The translations under genes and the position numbers were made by a program. 64,000 nucleotides of DNA, taken from JAICMB01 sp035295125. GTDB taxonomy: Bacteria > Acidobacteriota > Terriglobia > Bryobacterales > Bryobacteraceae. The stretch is taken from NCBI GenBank assembly GCA_035295125.1, contig DATGJP010000050.1:1-64000 (forward strand), read 5' to 3'. Shown piece by piece: positions 17,199-25,956 of this stretch (positions within the stretch are counted from its first letter, which is position 1; each line of letters opens with the position of its first letter). The notes beneath the pieces were generated by a model. It saw only the letters and a program-made list of their open reading frames with translations. It searched no databases and was not told where the DNA came from.

Positions 17199-19871
17199 TC
17201 ACCGATCAACGGCACCTGGCTTCTTTCCCATCAGGCCTTCCCACAAGACTCGGTTATAGCGGTTCGTATCGAGCTTATCCTCTTCGCTAAAATCCTGGTT
17301 GCCGAGTTTCTTTTCCCAATAGGCAGCCGAATGCCGCGGCTTCGAATACGCTTTTGGCCTGTTCCGGGTACTCCTGGGCGGTAATGGCAACTGCGTGGTG
17401 CGGAGCACCTCCGGCACAATTGCCTGATAGTTCCATTCCGTTTGGGAGAGATCGAATGCATCCGCCATCGGTGTCGCCAGGCCATCGTAGAAGTTCATCG
17501 CCGTGATTCCAAGGACGTCCTTAATCGTCCGAATCAGGCTGACCGTCGTATAGGCTGTCGAAACGACTGCTCCCTGCTTCACGAACGGCCCCACGATGTA
17601 TGCAACGCTGCGATGCGCATCGACATGATCCGATCCATCCTGCGCATCGTCCTCCACGATGAAGATCAACGTACTGTCCTTGTAATTGCTTCCGGCCACC
17701 TTCTGCGCGACCAGGCCAATCGCATAGTCGTTATCCGCCACCTGGGTATCGGGCGTATTAACGCCAAAAAGCGCCCCTCCAAAATTCCCCGTGTGGTCGT
17801 GCGGCAGTCGCACGAGCATCAGATTCGGCAGGCTGTCCTGAGCGGCGAAGGCATCGAACTCGCGTTCCCATTCCTTTACGAGATAGAAGTCGGCGTTCCG
17901 CATATCGAACCCGCGGAAATATAGATCCGTGACACCGTTCAAGGCCTGTTTCGTAGGACTCGCTTCAATGACTCCATCAGCGAACGGCTGGGCCGAGATT
18001 CTCGACCCCTGCGGCGCATTGACGAAGAACCCGTAGTTGCGGATCGTAAGTCCCGCCTGCGAAGCCGCGTCCCAAAGATAGCCGGCGCCTGTCTCGCCAT
18101 CCGGACCATCCGGAGCGGAAACGTCGCGTGGGCCCGGCAGAAGATTCGGATCGTTTGGATAGGCCTGATTTTCCGCCTTGCGATCGGCAACCGACTCCAG
18201 CCCAACGTTCACATTGCGGTTGTTGCCCTCCCAATCGTATGCCCCTCCGCGGCCGGCATAGTTGAGTGGAACCGTCTTATCGACAATATCGGTGGCCCGT
18301 GCCGCGGTCGACCAATTCCAGCCGTTGCCGCTAACCTCGGCCGTGTCGTAGAAATTATCGAATACGACGAACTGCCGCGCTAACTGATGATGGTTGGGAG
18401 TCAACGGCTCCGGAAACATCGTCAGCGTCGCATCGCCATTGCCTTTCTCAAGATCACCCAGCACCTGGTCATACGTCTTGTTTTCCTTGACGATGTAAAT
18501 CACATGCTGGATCTTCTCTCGCAACGCCGCCATTGTCATCTGCGCGTCTGTCAAACCTGACGACGGGAAGTTGTTATTTGCAGCAACCTGAATAGTGAGC
18601 CCCTGCAAGGAATTGGAGTCCGGCACCGGAATCGTAAGAAGCCCTGCCTGGGTCAATTGCCAGACGTACTGATTCCCGGCAGGCCCAAGCGCTCCTTGTG
18701 GATTCGGGCCCGGCGCGCTCTTTCCATTTACGACGTACAATGTCGATCCGTCAGCGCTTATGCTCACTGCATTCGGATACCAGCCGGTAGGAATCAGGCC
18801 TACGACCTGGCTCACGCTCGACGGGTCTTGCCGCAACTGCACAACCGCGACGCTGTTCGATCCCCCATTAGTCACATACAAAGTGGTCTCATCCGGTGAC
18901 AAAGCGACGTTGTTCGGATTCACGCCGCGCAGCCGCGCGCCGCTCGGATAGGCCCAGTCCGGCGCCGTCGTCTCGAAAGTCTCGATCACTGTGTCCGAAG
19001 CGGTATCGATCACCGCCACCGAATCGGAATTGTCCAACGCCACGTAAAGCCGGCTCTGTGCTTTGTTGAGGGTGATCTTATTGGGTTGGCCACGCACCGG
19101 GATGCGTCCGCTTATCGTTCCGCTCCCCATGTCCACGACGACCAACTCGCGATCCCGAACACTCGAGATGTATCCTTTCGAATTCCCCACGATCACAACG
19201 CCGAACGGATACTCGCCGCCGGCCACTCCGGTGAGAGCCGCATTGGCGATGCCGGGCCGCAGGTCGATTTCCGCGACCGCCGACCGTTTGGTCAGATCCA
19301 GAAGGGTCACCGAATCGTTCTCGAAGTTCGCCACTAAGCCGGCTGTCCCCGTTGCATTGACTGCGATTCCCGCAGCGAGCGGAGCATTGTTCAGCCCCAG
19401 TCCGCTCTTGTGCCCCAGCGGAATCAGGGCAACTTCCGTCCACGCGCCGCCTGAGTTGCCGAAAACGTGAGCATTGTCGTCGCTGCCGCCCGAAACATAA
19501 AACTCCGTTCCCGTCGGATTCCATGCGATGCCATTGAATGTGTTGGGTACACCAAGCACCTGCGTCTGAACTGGCGCATTCTGCGAAATGTCGAACACAA
19601 AAACGTACTCGTTCAGCAGTTGGGTACCACCGGGCAGGTTGAATTTGTTGTAGCCGCTGGTCAGTACCAGAAGCGTTTTGCCATCGGGACTGATTGCCGT
19701 TGCCACGGCCTGACCCACATCGAGATTTGGAAGCGCCGGCGCCTGCGGATTTAGAGGCTGAAATGTGGCATTCGGGACGGCGTTTGGAGTGACCGATTTC
19801 CCAGTGGGAACGAATGTTTGGGCACTCAACAAAACACACGGGGCCAGCGCGAGAAAAGAGACCCGCAACAT
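17199..19871 (-). CDS. YVTN beta-propeller fused to phosphoesterase
   Basis: Exported 890-aa two-domain protein. After the signal peptide (LRVSFLALAPCVLLSAQ) residues of about 40-420 form a YVTN/lactonase-type propeller with repeated blades such as NNVALSPDETTLYVTNGGSNSV. From about residue 455 a PF04185 phosphoesterase / alkaline-phosphatase-superfamily domain begins (VIYIVKENKTYDQVLGDLE). Later motifs LIFIVEDDAQDGSDHVDAHR and AYIVGPFVKQG carry the metal-binding acids and histidines. The family hydrolyses phosphate esters such as phospholipid headgroups. The partner propeller may bind substrate or cell wall. It is monocistronic, with a 221-bp upstream gap that shows no gene or repeat. Confidence 0.87.
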   Translation of the reverse strand: MLRVSFLALAPCVLLSAQTFVPTGKSVTPNAVPNATFQPLNPQAPALPNLDVGQAVATAISPDGKTLLVLTSGYNKFNLPGGTQLLNEYVFVFDISQNAPVQTQVLGVPNTFNGIAWNPTGTEFYVSGGSDDNAHVFGNSGGAWTEVALIPLGHKSGLGLNNAPLAAGIAVNATGTAGLVANFENDSVTLLDLTKRSAVAEIDLRPGIANAALTGVAGGEYPFGVVIVGNSKGYISSVRDRELVVVDMGSGTISGRIPVRGQPNKITLNKAQSRLYVALDNSDSVAVIDTASDTVIETFETTAPDWAYPSGARLRGVNPNNVALSPDETTLYVTNGGSNSVAVVQLRQDPSSVSQVVGLIPTGWYPNAVSISADGSTLYVVNGKSAPGPNPQGALGPAGNQYVWQLTQAGLLTIPVPDSNSLQGLTIQVAANNNFPSSGLTDAQMTMAALREKIQHVIYIVKENKTYDQVLGDLEKGNGDATLTMFPEPLTPNHHQLARQFVVFDNFYDTAEVSGNGWNWSTAARATDIVDKTVPLNYAGRGGAYDWEGNNRNVNVGLESVADRKAENQAYPNDPNLLPGPRDVSAPDGPDGETGAGYLWDAASQAGLTIRNYGFFVNAPQGSRISAQPFADGVIEASPTKQALNGVTDLYFRGFDMRNADFYLVKEWEREFDAFAAQDSLPNLMLVRLPHDHTGNFGGALFGVNTPDTQVADNDYAIGLVAQKVAGSNYKDSTLIFIVEDDAQDGSDHVDAHRSVAYIVGPFVKQGAVVSTAYTTVSLIRTIKDVLGITAMNFYDGLATPMADAFDLSQTEWNYQAIVPEVLRTTQLPLPPRSTRNRPKAYSKPRHSAAYWEKKLGNQDFSEEDKLDTNRYNRVLWEGLMGKKPGAVDR

Positions 19872-20092
19872 ATTCTCCCAAAGATACCGCAGCCCGTCCC
19901 GTGACTCGAAACCTTACAGACCGCGATTTCGATCCGCGTGGAAGTGGTTGCGGCTATGCTGCGTTGCGGAGCAGTTGGTTCCACCTGCTATTGAGTCTCA
20001 CTGGGAACGGGCGGAGTTTTCGCATGTGCAGTGTCGCTTCGATGGTTCGAAAGGCTGCCTCTTCTATCCACGCGCACTCGGAGGCTCCGGCT

Positions 20093-20884
20093 TCAGTATG
20101 TAATTTCTCGATAAGAAACGAGCCGCACCTGTGCGACGGACAACGCCTCGCGGACCACCGGCGACTGCAGCGCGAGCAACTCCCTTTCCCGGCTCTCCTT
20201 CAGCCGCGTCCGAGTGCCGCGCAGCTCATCGGTGCAGTATCCGGGATGGCACATGAACTCCGTCGACCCCTCCGGCAGGTTCCGTATGAGCGCCGCCAGT
20301 TCCTCGCCGTCGTACTGCCCGGTAATCCGAAACCCCGCAAAATGATCGGTCATCCGGCATCCGTGTCTTGCGAGCACCCGCTGGAATCGCCGCCGCAGAA
20401 ACCCGAGGGCATTGCTCGTGGCGCGACGGGTCCACCGCACGCCCGGAGCTCCGATGGGAAAGTCGAACGGACGCCGCACCCACGGTATGCGAAGTTCCTC
20501 CGACAAACGCGCCACCGCATCCAGAACAGGCGGCAGCAGGTGCGTATGCTTGTGCGTATCCAAATGACTGGGTGAAATCCCAGCATCAACGATCTTTCCG
20601 ATCTGCCGCCGCAACTCCTCGTAAGGCCGGAGCCGGCGCAACGCAAGCGCCTGCATCAGTCCCGAAACACTTGCCGGAAAGGGCGGACTGCCGACCAGCA
20701 CGAGGTGGCAGCCCACGTCGAGCGTCGGGGTTTCGCGAGCCAGCCGTACAGCATCGTCAAACTCGCGTCCGGTGGCCATGAGCGTGGTCGCCGTTAGGAT
20801 TCCTTCGCGATGTGCCGCGACGATCCCGGCATTCACATCACGAGTAAAGCCAAAATCGTCAGCGTTGACGACCAGCCGTCTCAA
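20093..20884 (-). CDS. ChbG/HpnK (YdjC) family deacetylase
   Basis: A 263-aa metal-dependent deacetylase-like protein. Family relatives remove acetyl groups from N-acetylated sugars (ChbG) or act in hopanoid side-chain synthesis (HpnK). The active-site set is visible: D9-D10 in VVNADDFGFT, H60 in VGCHLVL, and H106, H110, H112 and H114 in SHLDTHKHTHLLP. The start is a TTG that overlaps the mlaD stop as TTGA (20884-20881), so it is translationally coupled to mlaD. That placement suggests a role in lipid or envelope chemistry, but no other hopanoid gene is in view, so ChbG-type and HpnK-type roles cannot be separated. Confidence 0.85.
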   Translation of the reverse strand: MRRLVVNADDFGFTRDVNAGIVAAHREGILTATTLMATGREFDDAVRLARETPTLDVGCHLVLVGSPPFPASVSGLMQALALRRLRPYEELRRQIGKIVDAGISPSHLDTHKHTHLLPPVLDAVARLSEELRIPWVRRPFDFPIGAPGVRWTRRATSNALGFLRRRFQRVLARHGCRMTDHFAGFRITGQYDGEELAALIRNLPEGSTEFMCHPGYCTDELRGTRTRLKESRERELLALQSPVVREALSVAQVRLVSYREITY

Positions 20885-21954
20885 AACAGGCCTAGTTTGA
20901 TTCGGAGGAACTTCTTCGGGTTCGCACGGAAATCTTTCATGAGCCCATGCAACTCTTGCGTCGCCCCTGTCAGGTTGTCGTACAACTGCGGATTGACGAG
21001 CAACTGCCCGATGGTCCCCTGTCCCGAGTTGATCTTATCGATCGTGAGATCAATCTTTGCGATGCTCTCCTGCAACTGCTTGTGCAGTTCATCAGTTTTG
21101 AGCAGTTTCCCGGCGGTACCCTTCCCGGCATTCAGGTCGGCCAGCAGCGAGTGAATCTGGTCCAGATTTTGATTGAGCTTGTCGTACAGTGCCGGATCCT
21201 TGAGCAGTTTCCCCGCTGTCCCCTGGCCGGCCTGCAAATCGTCGACGATCGTGTTGACGCGGCCAATCGTGCTCCGCACGTCATCGTAAAGCTCCGTGGA
21301 GTAGATGAGTTTGCCGAGCGTTCCCTTATCGGAGTTCAACGCATCCGCCAATTCCTTAACCGAAGCGACAATTTCAAGCAGGCGGTTATAAAGAGTCTCA
21401 TCGCGGAGCAGCTTTCCGATGCTGCCCTGGCCGTTTTCAATCGAGCCTACGATCGTATTGATCCGCGCCACGGTGTCCTGCAAAACCGTCAGAATCGCGT
21501 ATCCTTGCTGCACGACGTCCTCGAACTCCGCGGTGTTGAGACTCGGAAGCGTGTCGTGATCCTGCGCGGCCTGCGTCGCTTTGCCCTTTTTAATGTTGAT
21601 GAACTTCGTACCGAGCACATTTGCCGCGCTGATTGAAGTCAGGGAGTCGACAGGAATCTCCTTGAGCTTGTCCTTCTGCACCTGCATTGTGATCTTTACG
21701 ATTTTCTGCGGATCGTTCAGGCCGGAGAGCCGAATCTCCGTCACCTTCCCTATGGGCACTCCATTGAGATTGACAGGAACGCCCGCGGTCAGGGATGCGG
21801 CGTCGCTGAGAAACGTGTATAGAGTGGCCTCGCTCTCGAAGAGCGGCGTCTGGCCGGTGATCAGAAACACGGCAATCGCGAGAATGACAAGAGCCGCCAG
21901 AGTCATGAGACCGACCCGCAGCTTCGCCCAACTGGTCTTTTGGCTGGCCGGCAT
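20881..21954 (-). CDS. mlaD: MCE/MlaD substrate-binding protein with tandem repeats
   Basis: Membrane-anchored lipid-binding subunit of a Mla-type phospholipid transporter. One N-terminal transmembrane helix at about 15-33 is followed by the MCE domain (TLYTFLSDAASLTAGVPVNLNGVPIGKV and ISAANVLGTKFINIKKG). From residue 172 to 342 come five tandem 34-residue repeats with consensus GQGT.GKLL.D..LYD.L, predicted helical. They probably extend a tube or coil into the periplasm. E. coli MlaD is only about 180 aa and lacks the repeats. One base separates it from mlaF upstream, and it shares a TTGA overlap with the deacetylase downstream. Confidence 0.88.
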   Translation of the reverse strand: MPASQKTSWAKLRVGLMTLAALVILAIAVFLITGQTPLFESEATLYTFLSDAASLTAGVPVNLNGVPIGKVTEIRLSGLNDPQKIVKITMQVQKDKLKEIPVDSLTSISAANVLGTKFINIKKGKATQAAQDHDTLPSLNTAEFEDVVQQGYAILTVLQDTVARINTIVGSIENGQGSIGKLLRDETLYNRLLEIVASVKELADALNSDKGTLGKLIYSTELYDDVRSTIGRVNTIVDDLQAGQGTAGKLLKDPALYDKLNQNLDQIHSLLADLNAGKGTAGKLLKTDELHKQLQESIAKIDLTIDKINSGQGTIGQLLVNPQLYDNLTGATQELHGLMKDFRANPKKFLRIKLGLF

Positions 21955-21955
21955 G

Positions 21956-22765
21956 TCAGCGCCTCAGCACAAACTTCGAAACGTATTTGTCAGTTGACGA
22001 TTCGAGCTCGCTTTGGCTCCCCTCAAAAACCAAGCGCCCTTCGTTAAGGACCATGAATAGAGTTCCCGTATCCCTCCGCGCCCCGTTATGCGAAACGGGA
22101 TCGAGCTGACCACTTTCGCGATTGTAACGAAAATTAGCCATCAGTTGCCCATCCTGATAACGATGTGTCACCACCAGGTTCGCCGAGTTGGAAGTGTCGC
22201 GCTCCTTCGCGATGAGCGCCATGATGGTGTTGGCGGTTATCGGATCGAGCCCCGCCGTGGGCGAGTCGAACAGCACCAACGGCGGCTCAGTAACAACCGC
22301 CCGCGCAATGCCGACGCGCCGCCGCATGCCCCCGGATAATTCGCTGGGGAACTTCTCCAGCGTGTGTTCCAATTCCACGAATCGCAGCGCATTTTCAACC
22401 TTCGACAGCACCTCCTCTGGCTTGGCCCGTATGGCGCGCTGGTTGACGAGTGGGTAAGCGACGTTGTCGGCTACAGTAAGCGAGTCGAACAGGCCCCCTT
22501 CCTGAAACAGCACTCCAACCTTGCTGCGCAAGTCGAACAGGTGACGTTCGTCCATCTGAGTAATGTCCTGTCCGAACAAAAAGACGCGACCCGCATCCGG
22601 CCGGATGAGCCCTATCGCGACTTTCAGAAGTGTGGTCTTCCCGCTGCCCGCCGCGCCGAACACGATTCGCGTCTGACCTGGATGCATCTCGAACGAAACC
22701 CGGTCGAGTGCCTTCACCTCGTCAAATGCAACGCTGACATTATCGAACCGCAGGAGGACGTCCAT
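21956..22765 (-). CDS. mlaF: Mla-type ABC transporter ATPase
   Basis: Cytoplasmic ATPase of the lipid transporter, 269 aa. Walker A is GAAGSGKT (37-44), the Q-loop is Q88, the signature is LSGGM (143-147) and the H-loop is H201. Walker B reads LVLFDSPTAGLD, so the position of the catalytic glutamate after D167 is serine (S168, codon TCG). That should slow ATP hydrolysis unless another acid compensates. A segment of about 30 residues after the H-loop (NRESGQLDPVSHNGARR) is an insertion relative to E. coli MlaF. It sits between mlaE and mlaD in the same orientation, but 390 bp of repeats separate it from mlaE. Confidence 0.9.
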   Translation of the reverse strand: MDVLLRFDNVSVAFDEVKALDRVSFEMHPGQTRIVFGAAGSGKTTLLKVAIGLIRPDAGRVFLFGQDITQMDERHLFDLRSKVGVLFQEGGLFDSLTVADNVAYPLVNQRAIRAKPEEVLSKVENALRFVELEHTLEKFPSELSGGMRRRVGIARAVVTEPPLVLFDSPTAGLDPITANTIMALIAKERDTSNSANLVVTHRYQDGQLMANFRYNRESGQLDPVSHNGARRDTGTLFMVLNEGRLVFEGSQSELESSTDKYVSKFVLRR

Positions 22766-22810
22766 CTGCTAGTTCGCCATATGCGGAAGGCTGGTTTCAT
22801 CTCTTTGTGA

Positions 22811-22870
22811 TGCAGGATGGCATCCTGCCGCCGGTTGGCAACCGGCGCGAGGAGGGTTCACAACCCGCCG
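22811..22870. repeat. Family B triple hairpin
   Basis: Three hairpins in a row: GCAGGAT-GGC-ATCCTGC (22812-22828), GCCGGTT-GGC-AACCGGC (22830-22846) and GGGTT-CAC-AACCC (22854-22866). The stems differ in sequence from other family B copies while keeping the GGTT/AACC shape, which suggests selection for structure. It lies inside the mla operon between mlaE and mlaF. Confidence 0.75.
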
Positions 22871-22892
22871 CGTACCACGACGGTTTGGACGA

Positions 22893-22972
22893 TGTGGAAG
22901 GGTGGCGCAGGCAGTCAGCCTGCCTTTGGACTTAACCGAGAGAGGACAGGCGAAAACACCTGTCCCACCTTT
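22893..22972 (-). repeat. Family A palindromic element, complete, inverted
   Basis: Complete element on the minus strand. Reading that strand it begins AAGGTGGGACAGG, has the TTTTCGCCTGTCC arm, the spacer GGTTAAGTCCAAAGG, the hairpin CAGGCTGACTGCCTG, and ends CCACCCTTCCACA. It aligns over nearly its whole length with 26472-26550. It lies between mlaE and mlaF, oriented with their transcription. Confidence 0.85.
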
Positions 22973-23017
22973 TCCAACACGAGAGTTTCCGTTGGTTGCT
23001 GCTTTGCTGCGTTGAAC

Positions 23018-23039
23018 GCGCAGGCGAAGCCGCCTGCGC
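23018..23039. repeat. Family A hairpin, short copy
   Basis: Perfect stem GCGCAGGCG / CGCCTGCGC around a four-base loop, followed by CCACCTTGTT. It is a half-element of family A, third in the cluster that fills the mlaE-mlaF gap. Confidence 0.75.
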
Positions 23040-23155
23040 CACCTTGTTTTCATCCAGCTTAGTGGACCAGCGGTCCATGGCGACAGATTACCAACCTGCA
23101 TCACAGGGTTGGTCAATCGGCGCCATCTGTTTTGAGAGACGTCGGCCACGGCTTC

Positions 23156-23914
23156 CTATTGCATGTTCACAAAAATGCGAGTAATCAACGACGTCACAAA
23201 GAATACCCAAACCGACGCCACAACCACCGCCTGCGTCGTGGAACGGCCCACTCCCTGAGTGCCGCCGGTTGTTCGCATGCCGTAGTAGCATCCCACCAGC
23301 GAAATCACAAACGCGAACACAAATGGTTTGAGCAACCCCTGTGCCAGATCGTTATACTCGAGGGCCTGGTACGCCGTGGTCCAATACTGCGTATACGACA
23401 GGTTCAGCGTGAAATAAGCGATCAGGAAGCCTCCCGCCATGCCGACGAAATCCGCAATGATCGTTAGACAGGGCAGCATGACCGCGAACGCCAGCATGCG
23501 CGGCTTTACGAGCTTCTGAATCGGATCGGTTCCCAGCGCCCGCATGGCGTCTATCTGCTCGGTGACCTTCATCGAGCCGAGTTCGCTGGCGATCCCCGAC
23601 GCGTTTCGGCCCGCCACCACGATTGCCGTGAGCAATGGACCCAACTCGCGCACCAGAGTGATTGCGACGATCTGCCCCACCTGTCCTGTCGCGCCATACT
23701 GCTGCAGCGCGCGCGCCATTTGCATCGTGATGATCAGTCCGCTGGCGAACGACACCAGGATGACGATTGATAGACTGCCGACCCCGATGATATCCATCTG
23801 CATCAGCAGATCGTTAACGTAATGCGGCGGTTGAAAGACACTCTTCGCGGCTCGTCCGGACATGATGAAAAAGTCCTGGACGGTCATCACGGGTCGTTTG
23901 AGGAAGTCGAGCAA
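23156..23914 (-). CDS. mlaE: Mla-type ABC transporter permease
   Basis: Inner-membrane permease of the MlaE/YrbE family, 252 aa with about five or six membrane segments. The family hallmark lies mid-protein: RELGPLLTAIVVAGRNASGIASELGSM, then the coupling segment TEQIDAMRALGTDP that contacts the ATPase. It is the first gene of mlaE-mlaF-mlaD-deacetylase on the minus strand. The transporter moves phospholipids between inner and outer membranes. Unusually, the next gene starts 390 bp away, across a cluster of palindromic repeats that could attenuate or process the message. Confidence 0.92.
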   Translation of the reverse strand: MLDFLKRPVMTVQDFFIMSGRAAKSVFQPPHYVNDLLMQMDIIGVGSLSIVILVSFASGLIITMQMARALQQYGATGQVGQIVAITLVRELGPLLTAIVVAGRNASGIASELGSMKVTEQIDAMRALGTDPIQKLVKPRMLAFAVMLPCLTIIADFVGMAGGFLIAYFTLNLSYTQYWTTAYQALEYNDLAQGLLKPFVFAFVISLVGCYYGMRTTGGTQGVGRSTTQAVVVASVWVFFVTSLITRIFVNMQ

Positions 23915-23969
23915 CGATGGGTTCCCTCAGAAACACGATGCTAACATACGAGGTGCGAAAGTCTCTCAC

Positions 23970-24920
23970 ATGAAAGGCCTTACGGACATTTCCGGCATTC
24001 GCGTCGGGCACTTGTCCGACTTCGATGGCCTGACCGGATGCACCGCAATTCTCGCCGAAGCGGGAGCAGTGGCGGGCGCCGATGTTCGCGGCGCGGCAAC
24101 GGGCACCGAGGAATTTGAGCTATTCAATCCGCTGAACATGACTGACCGCATTCACGGTGTCGTGCTCGCGGGTGGGAGCGCGTTCGGACTGGAAGCCGCC
24201 TCCGGCGCGCGACGCTTCCTGGAGCGCAAAGGCGTGGGGTTTCAGACGCGCGAGGCTCATGTTCCGCTGGTGCCCAGCGCGATTCTCTACGATCTCGGTA
24301 TTGGAAAGAGCACGGCACGTCCGACTCGCGAAATGGGCGAAGCGGCAGCGGCTGCGGCAAACGAGAAAGCCGTGGTCGAAGGCGCTGTCGGCGCAGGAAC
24401 GGGCGCCACCGTGGGTAAAATCCTCGGAATGGATCATGCCATGAAGAGCGGCATTGGCTCGTTCACGATCGAACTTGCCGGAGGTGTGCTGGTCTCAGCG
24501 CTTGCCGCCGTCAATGCTTTCGGAGATGTGATTGATCCTGCGACCGGTAAAGTGGTGGCGGGTGCGCGAGTATCGCCGACATCGCGTGATTTCGTCAACA
24601 CTGCTGAACAAATGAAGCGCGCGACAAGGAGCGCTTCGCCGCTCGAGAACACGACTCTTGTGGTGGTCGCTACCAATGCGAGGCTCACCAAGCCCGGAGC
24701 GAACAAACTCGCCCAACTCGCCAGCATCGGTGTGGCGCGTAGCATTTCGCCCGTCTGGACCACTTACGACGGCGATGTCGTGATCGGGCTCTCGATCGGC
24801 GATAAGCAGGCCGACCTCAACGTCCTCGGCGTGGCCGCCGCCGAAGCGGTCTCGATGTCCATCCTGCGGGCCGTTCGCCTTGCGCCGACAATGGGCGGAG
24901 TCCCCGGCCTAAAGGGCTGA
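23970..24920 (+). CDS. P1-family (DmpA/NylC-like) autoproteolytic peptidase
   Basis: An Ntn-type self-cleaving hydrolase of 316 aa from the ATG at 23970. Relatives include the aminopeptidase DmpA and the nylon-oligomer hydrolase NylC. The N-terminus has the family motif ISGIRVGHLSD. The cleavage site is expected between N227 and T228 in LENTTLVVVATNA, which would leave Thr as the new N-terminal nucleophile of the small subunit. GVVLAGGSAFGLEAASG is also typical. There is no signal peptide, so it acts in the cytoplasm. It is divergent from mlaE with 55 bp between starts and convergent with lpxA with one base between stops. Confidence 0.9.
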   Translation: MKGLTDISGIRVGHLSDFDGLTGCTAILAEAGAVAGADVRGAATGTEEFELFNPLNMTDRIHGVVLAGGSAFGLEAASGARRFLERKGVGFQTREAHVPLVPSAILYDLGIGKSTARPTREMGEAAAAAANEKAVVEGAVGAGTGATVGKILGMDHAMKSGIGSFTIELAGGVLVSALAAVNAFGDVIDPATGKVVAGARVSPTSRDFVNTAEQMKRATRSASPLENTTLVVVATNARLTKPGANKLAQLASIGVARSISPVWTTYDGDVVIGLSIGDKQADLNVLGVAAAEAVSMSILRAVRLAPTMGGVPGLKG

Positions 24921-24921
24921 G

Positions 24922-25710
24922 TTATTCCCGGCAGATGCCCCGCTTGCTGGTCCGGATGAATTCTATGAGGTGATGCGCTTCCGCTGTCGCGACCTCGCGC
25001 TCGATTCTTTCCAGCGCCGCCTCGAGTTTCATGCCGGAGCGGTACAGGATGCGATACGCTTTCTTCAAAGCCGCCACCTGTTCAGTAGAAAAACGCGCGC
25101 GCCGAAGTCCTACAGTGTTGAGTCCCACCGGCTTGATGTCGTGCCCGGAATACAAGAAAAAAGGAGGCAGATCCAGGTTCACTCGCGCGATGCCGGCAAT
25201 CATCACGAGACGTCCGATCTTCGAAAACTGGTGAATCCCGACATTCCCCGACACAAACGCCTGGTCTTCGATCTCGACGTAACCTGCCACCAGGGAACAA
25301 CTCGCGATCACCGTGTCGTTCCCGATCTTGCAGTTGTGAGCAATGTGGCCCGACGTCATGATGTAGTTCCCGTCGCCGATTTCGGTGACGCTCTCCGGCC
25401 TGGTGCCGCGCGAAATGGTGTAATGCTCGCGAATTTTATTGTTGTTTCCGATGCGGAGATAACTGCGCTCCCCGGTGAAGTGCTTGTCGAGAGGATCGGT
25501 GCCCAGCACGGTGCCGGCCGAAATTTCGTTGCGGTCGCCGAGCGTCGTCCAGCGCTTCACATAAACATATGGCTCCAGCAGACAGTGCGAGCCAATGCTC
25601 GTATCCGCCTCAATCACACAGAATTCGCCAACAATCGTTTGGGCTCCGATAATCGCGTTGGGGTGCACACGGGCGGTAGACGCGACTCGAGCGGAGGGAT
25701 CGATGGGCAT
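24922..25710 (-). CDS. lpxA: UDP-N-acetylglucosamine O-acyltransferase LpxA
   Basis: First enzyme of lipid A synthesis, transferring a hydroxyacyl chain from ACP to UDP-GlcNAc in the cytoplasm. The 262-aa length equals that of E. coli LpxA. Hexapeptide repeats of the left-handed beta-helix run from residue 1 to about 190 (ARVHPNAIIGAQTIVGEFCV). The catalytic histidine H125 sits in SGHIAHNCKIGN at the same number as in E. coli, and a helical C-terminal domain follows. It is a single gene here, not in the usual fabZ-lpxA-lpxB cluster. lpxD is 0.9 kb away on the other strand. Confidence 0.95.
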   Translation of the reverse strand: MPIDPSARVASTARVHPNAIIGAQTIVGEFCVIEADTSIGSHCLLEPYVYVKRWTTLGDRNEISAGTVLGTDPLDKHFTGERSYLRIGNNNKIREHYTISRGTRPESVTEIGDGNYIMTSGHIAHNCKIGNDTVIASCSLVAGYVEIEDQAFVSGNVGIHQFSKIGRLVMIAGIARVNLDLPPFFLYSGHDIKPVGLNTVGLRRARFSTEQVAALKKAYRILYRSGMKLEAALERIEREVATAEAHHLIEFIRTSKRGICRE

Positions 25711-25814
25711 TCATCTGTATTCTCCTACAATGAAAGCGGCCTTCTTAGCCTTATATGCGGTCTCGCAGCCTATGGGAAGCCGTTGGGCAGGCCTGAATAC
25801 CTGCCCGCCGTAAA

Positions 25815-25842
25815 GGTGGCGCCAGGCGGTTTCGCCTGCGCA
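25815..25842. repeat. Family A hairpin, short copy
   Basis: GGTGGCGCCAGGCGGTTTCG begins the copy, with the arm CGCCTGCGC ending near 25841. One base disturbs the left arm. It lies in the 246-bp gap between the lpxA start and the small membrane protein stop. The rest of that gap shows nothing recognisable. Confidence 0.7.
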
Positions 25843-25956
25843 TGCCGCTTTCACGCGATGAACACTTCAAGCACGCAGGTCTCACTTCGTTCAGGAGACC
25901 GGGAAGAATCCTGTGAGGTTAAAAGAGCAGTCCGATTATTCGTAGTGACGAGACGT

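Noticed and set aside
22769..23149. 126-aa and 81-aa open frames in the mlaE-mlaF gap
   Set aside because: They consist of repeat sequence, with no ribosome-binding site or family resemblance.
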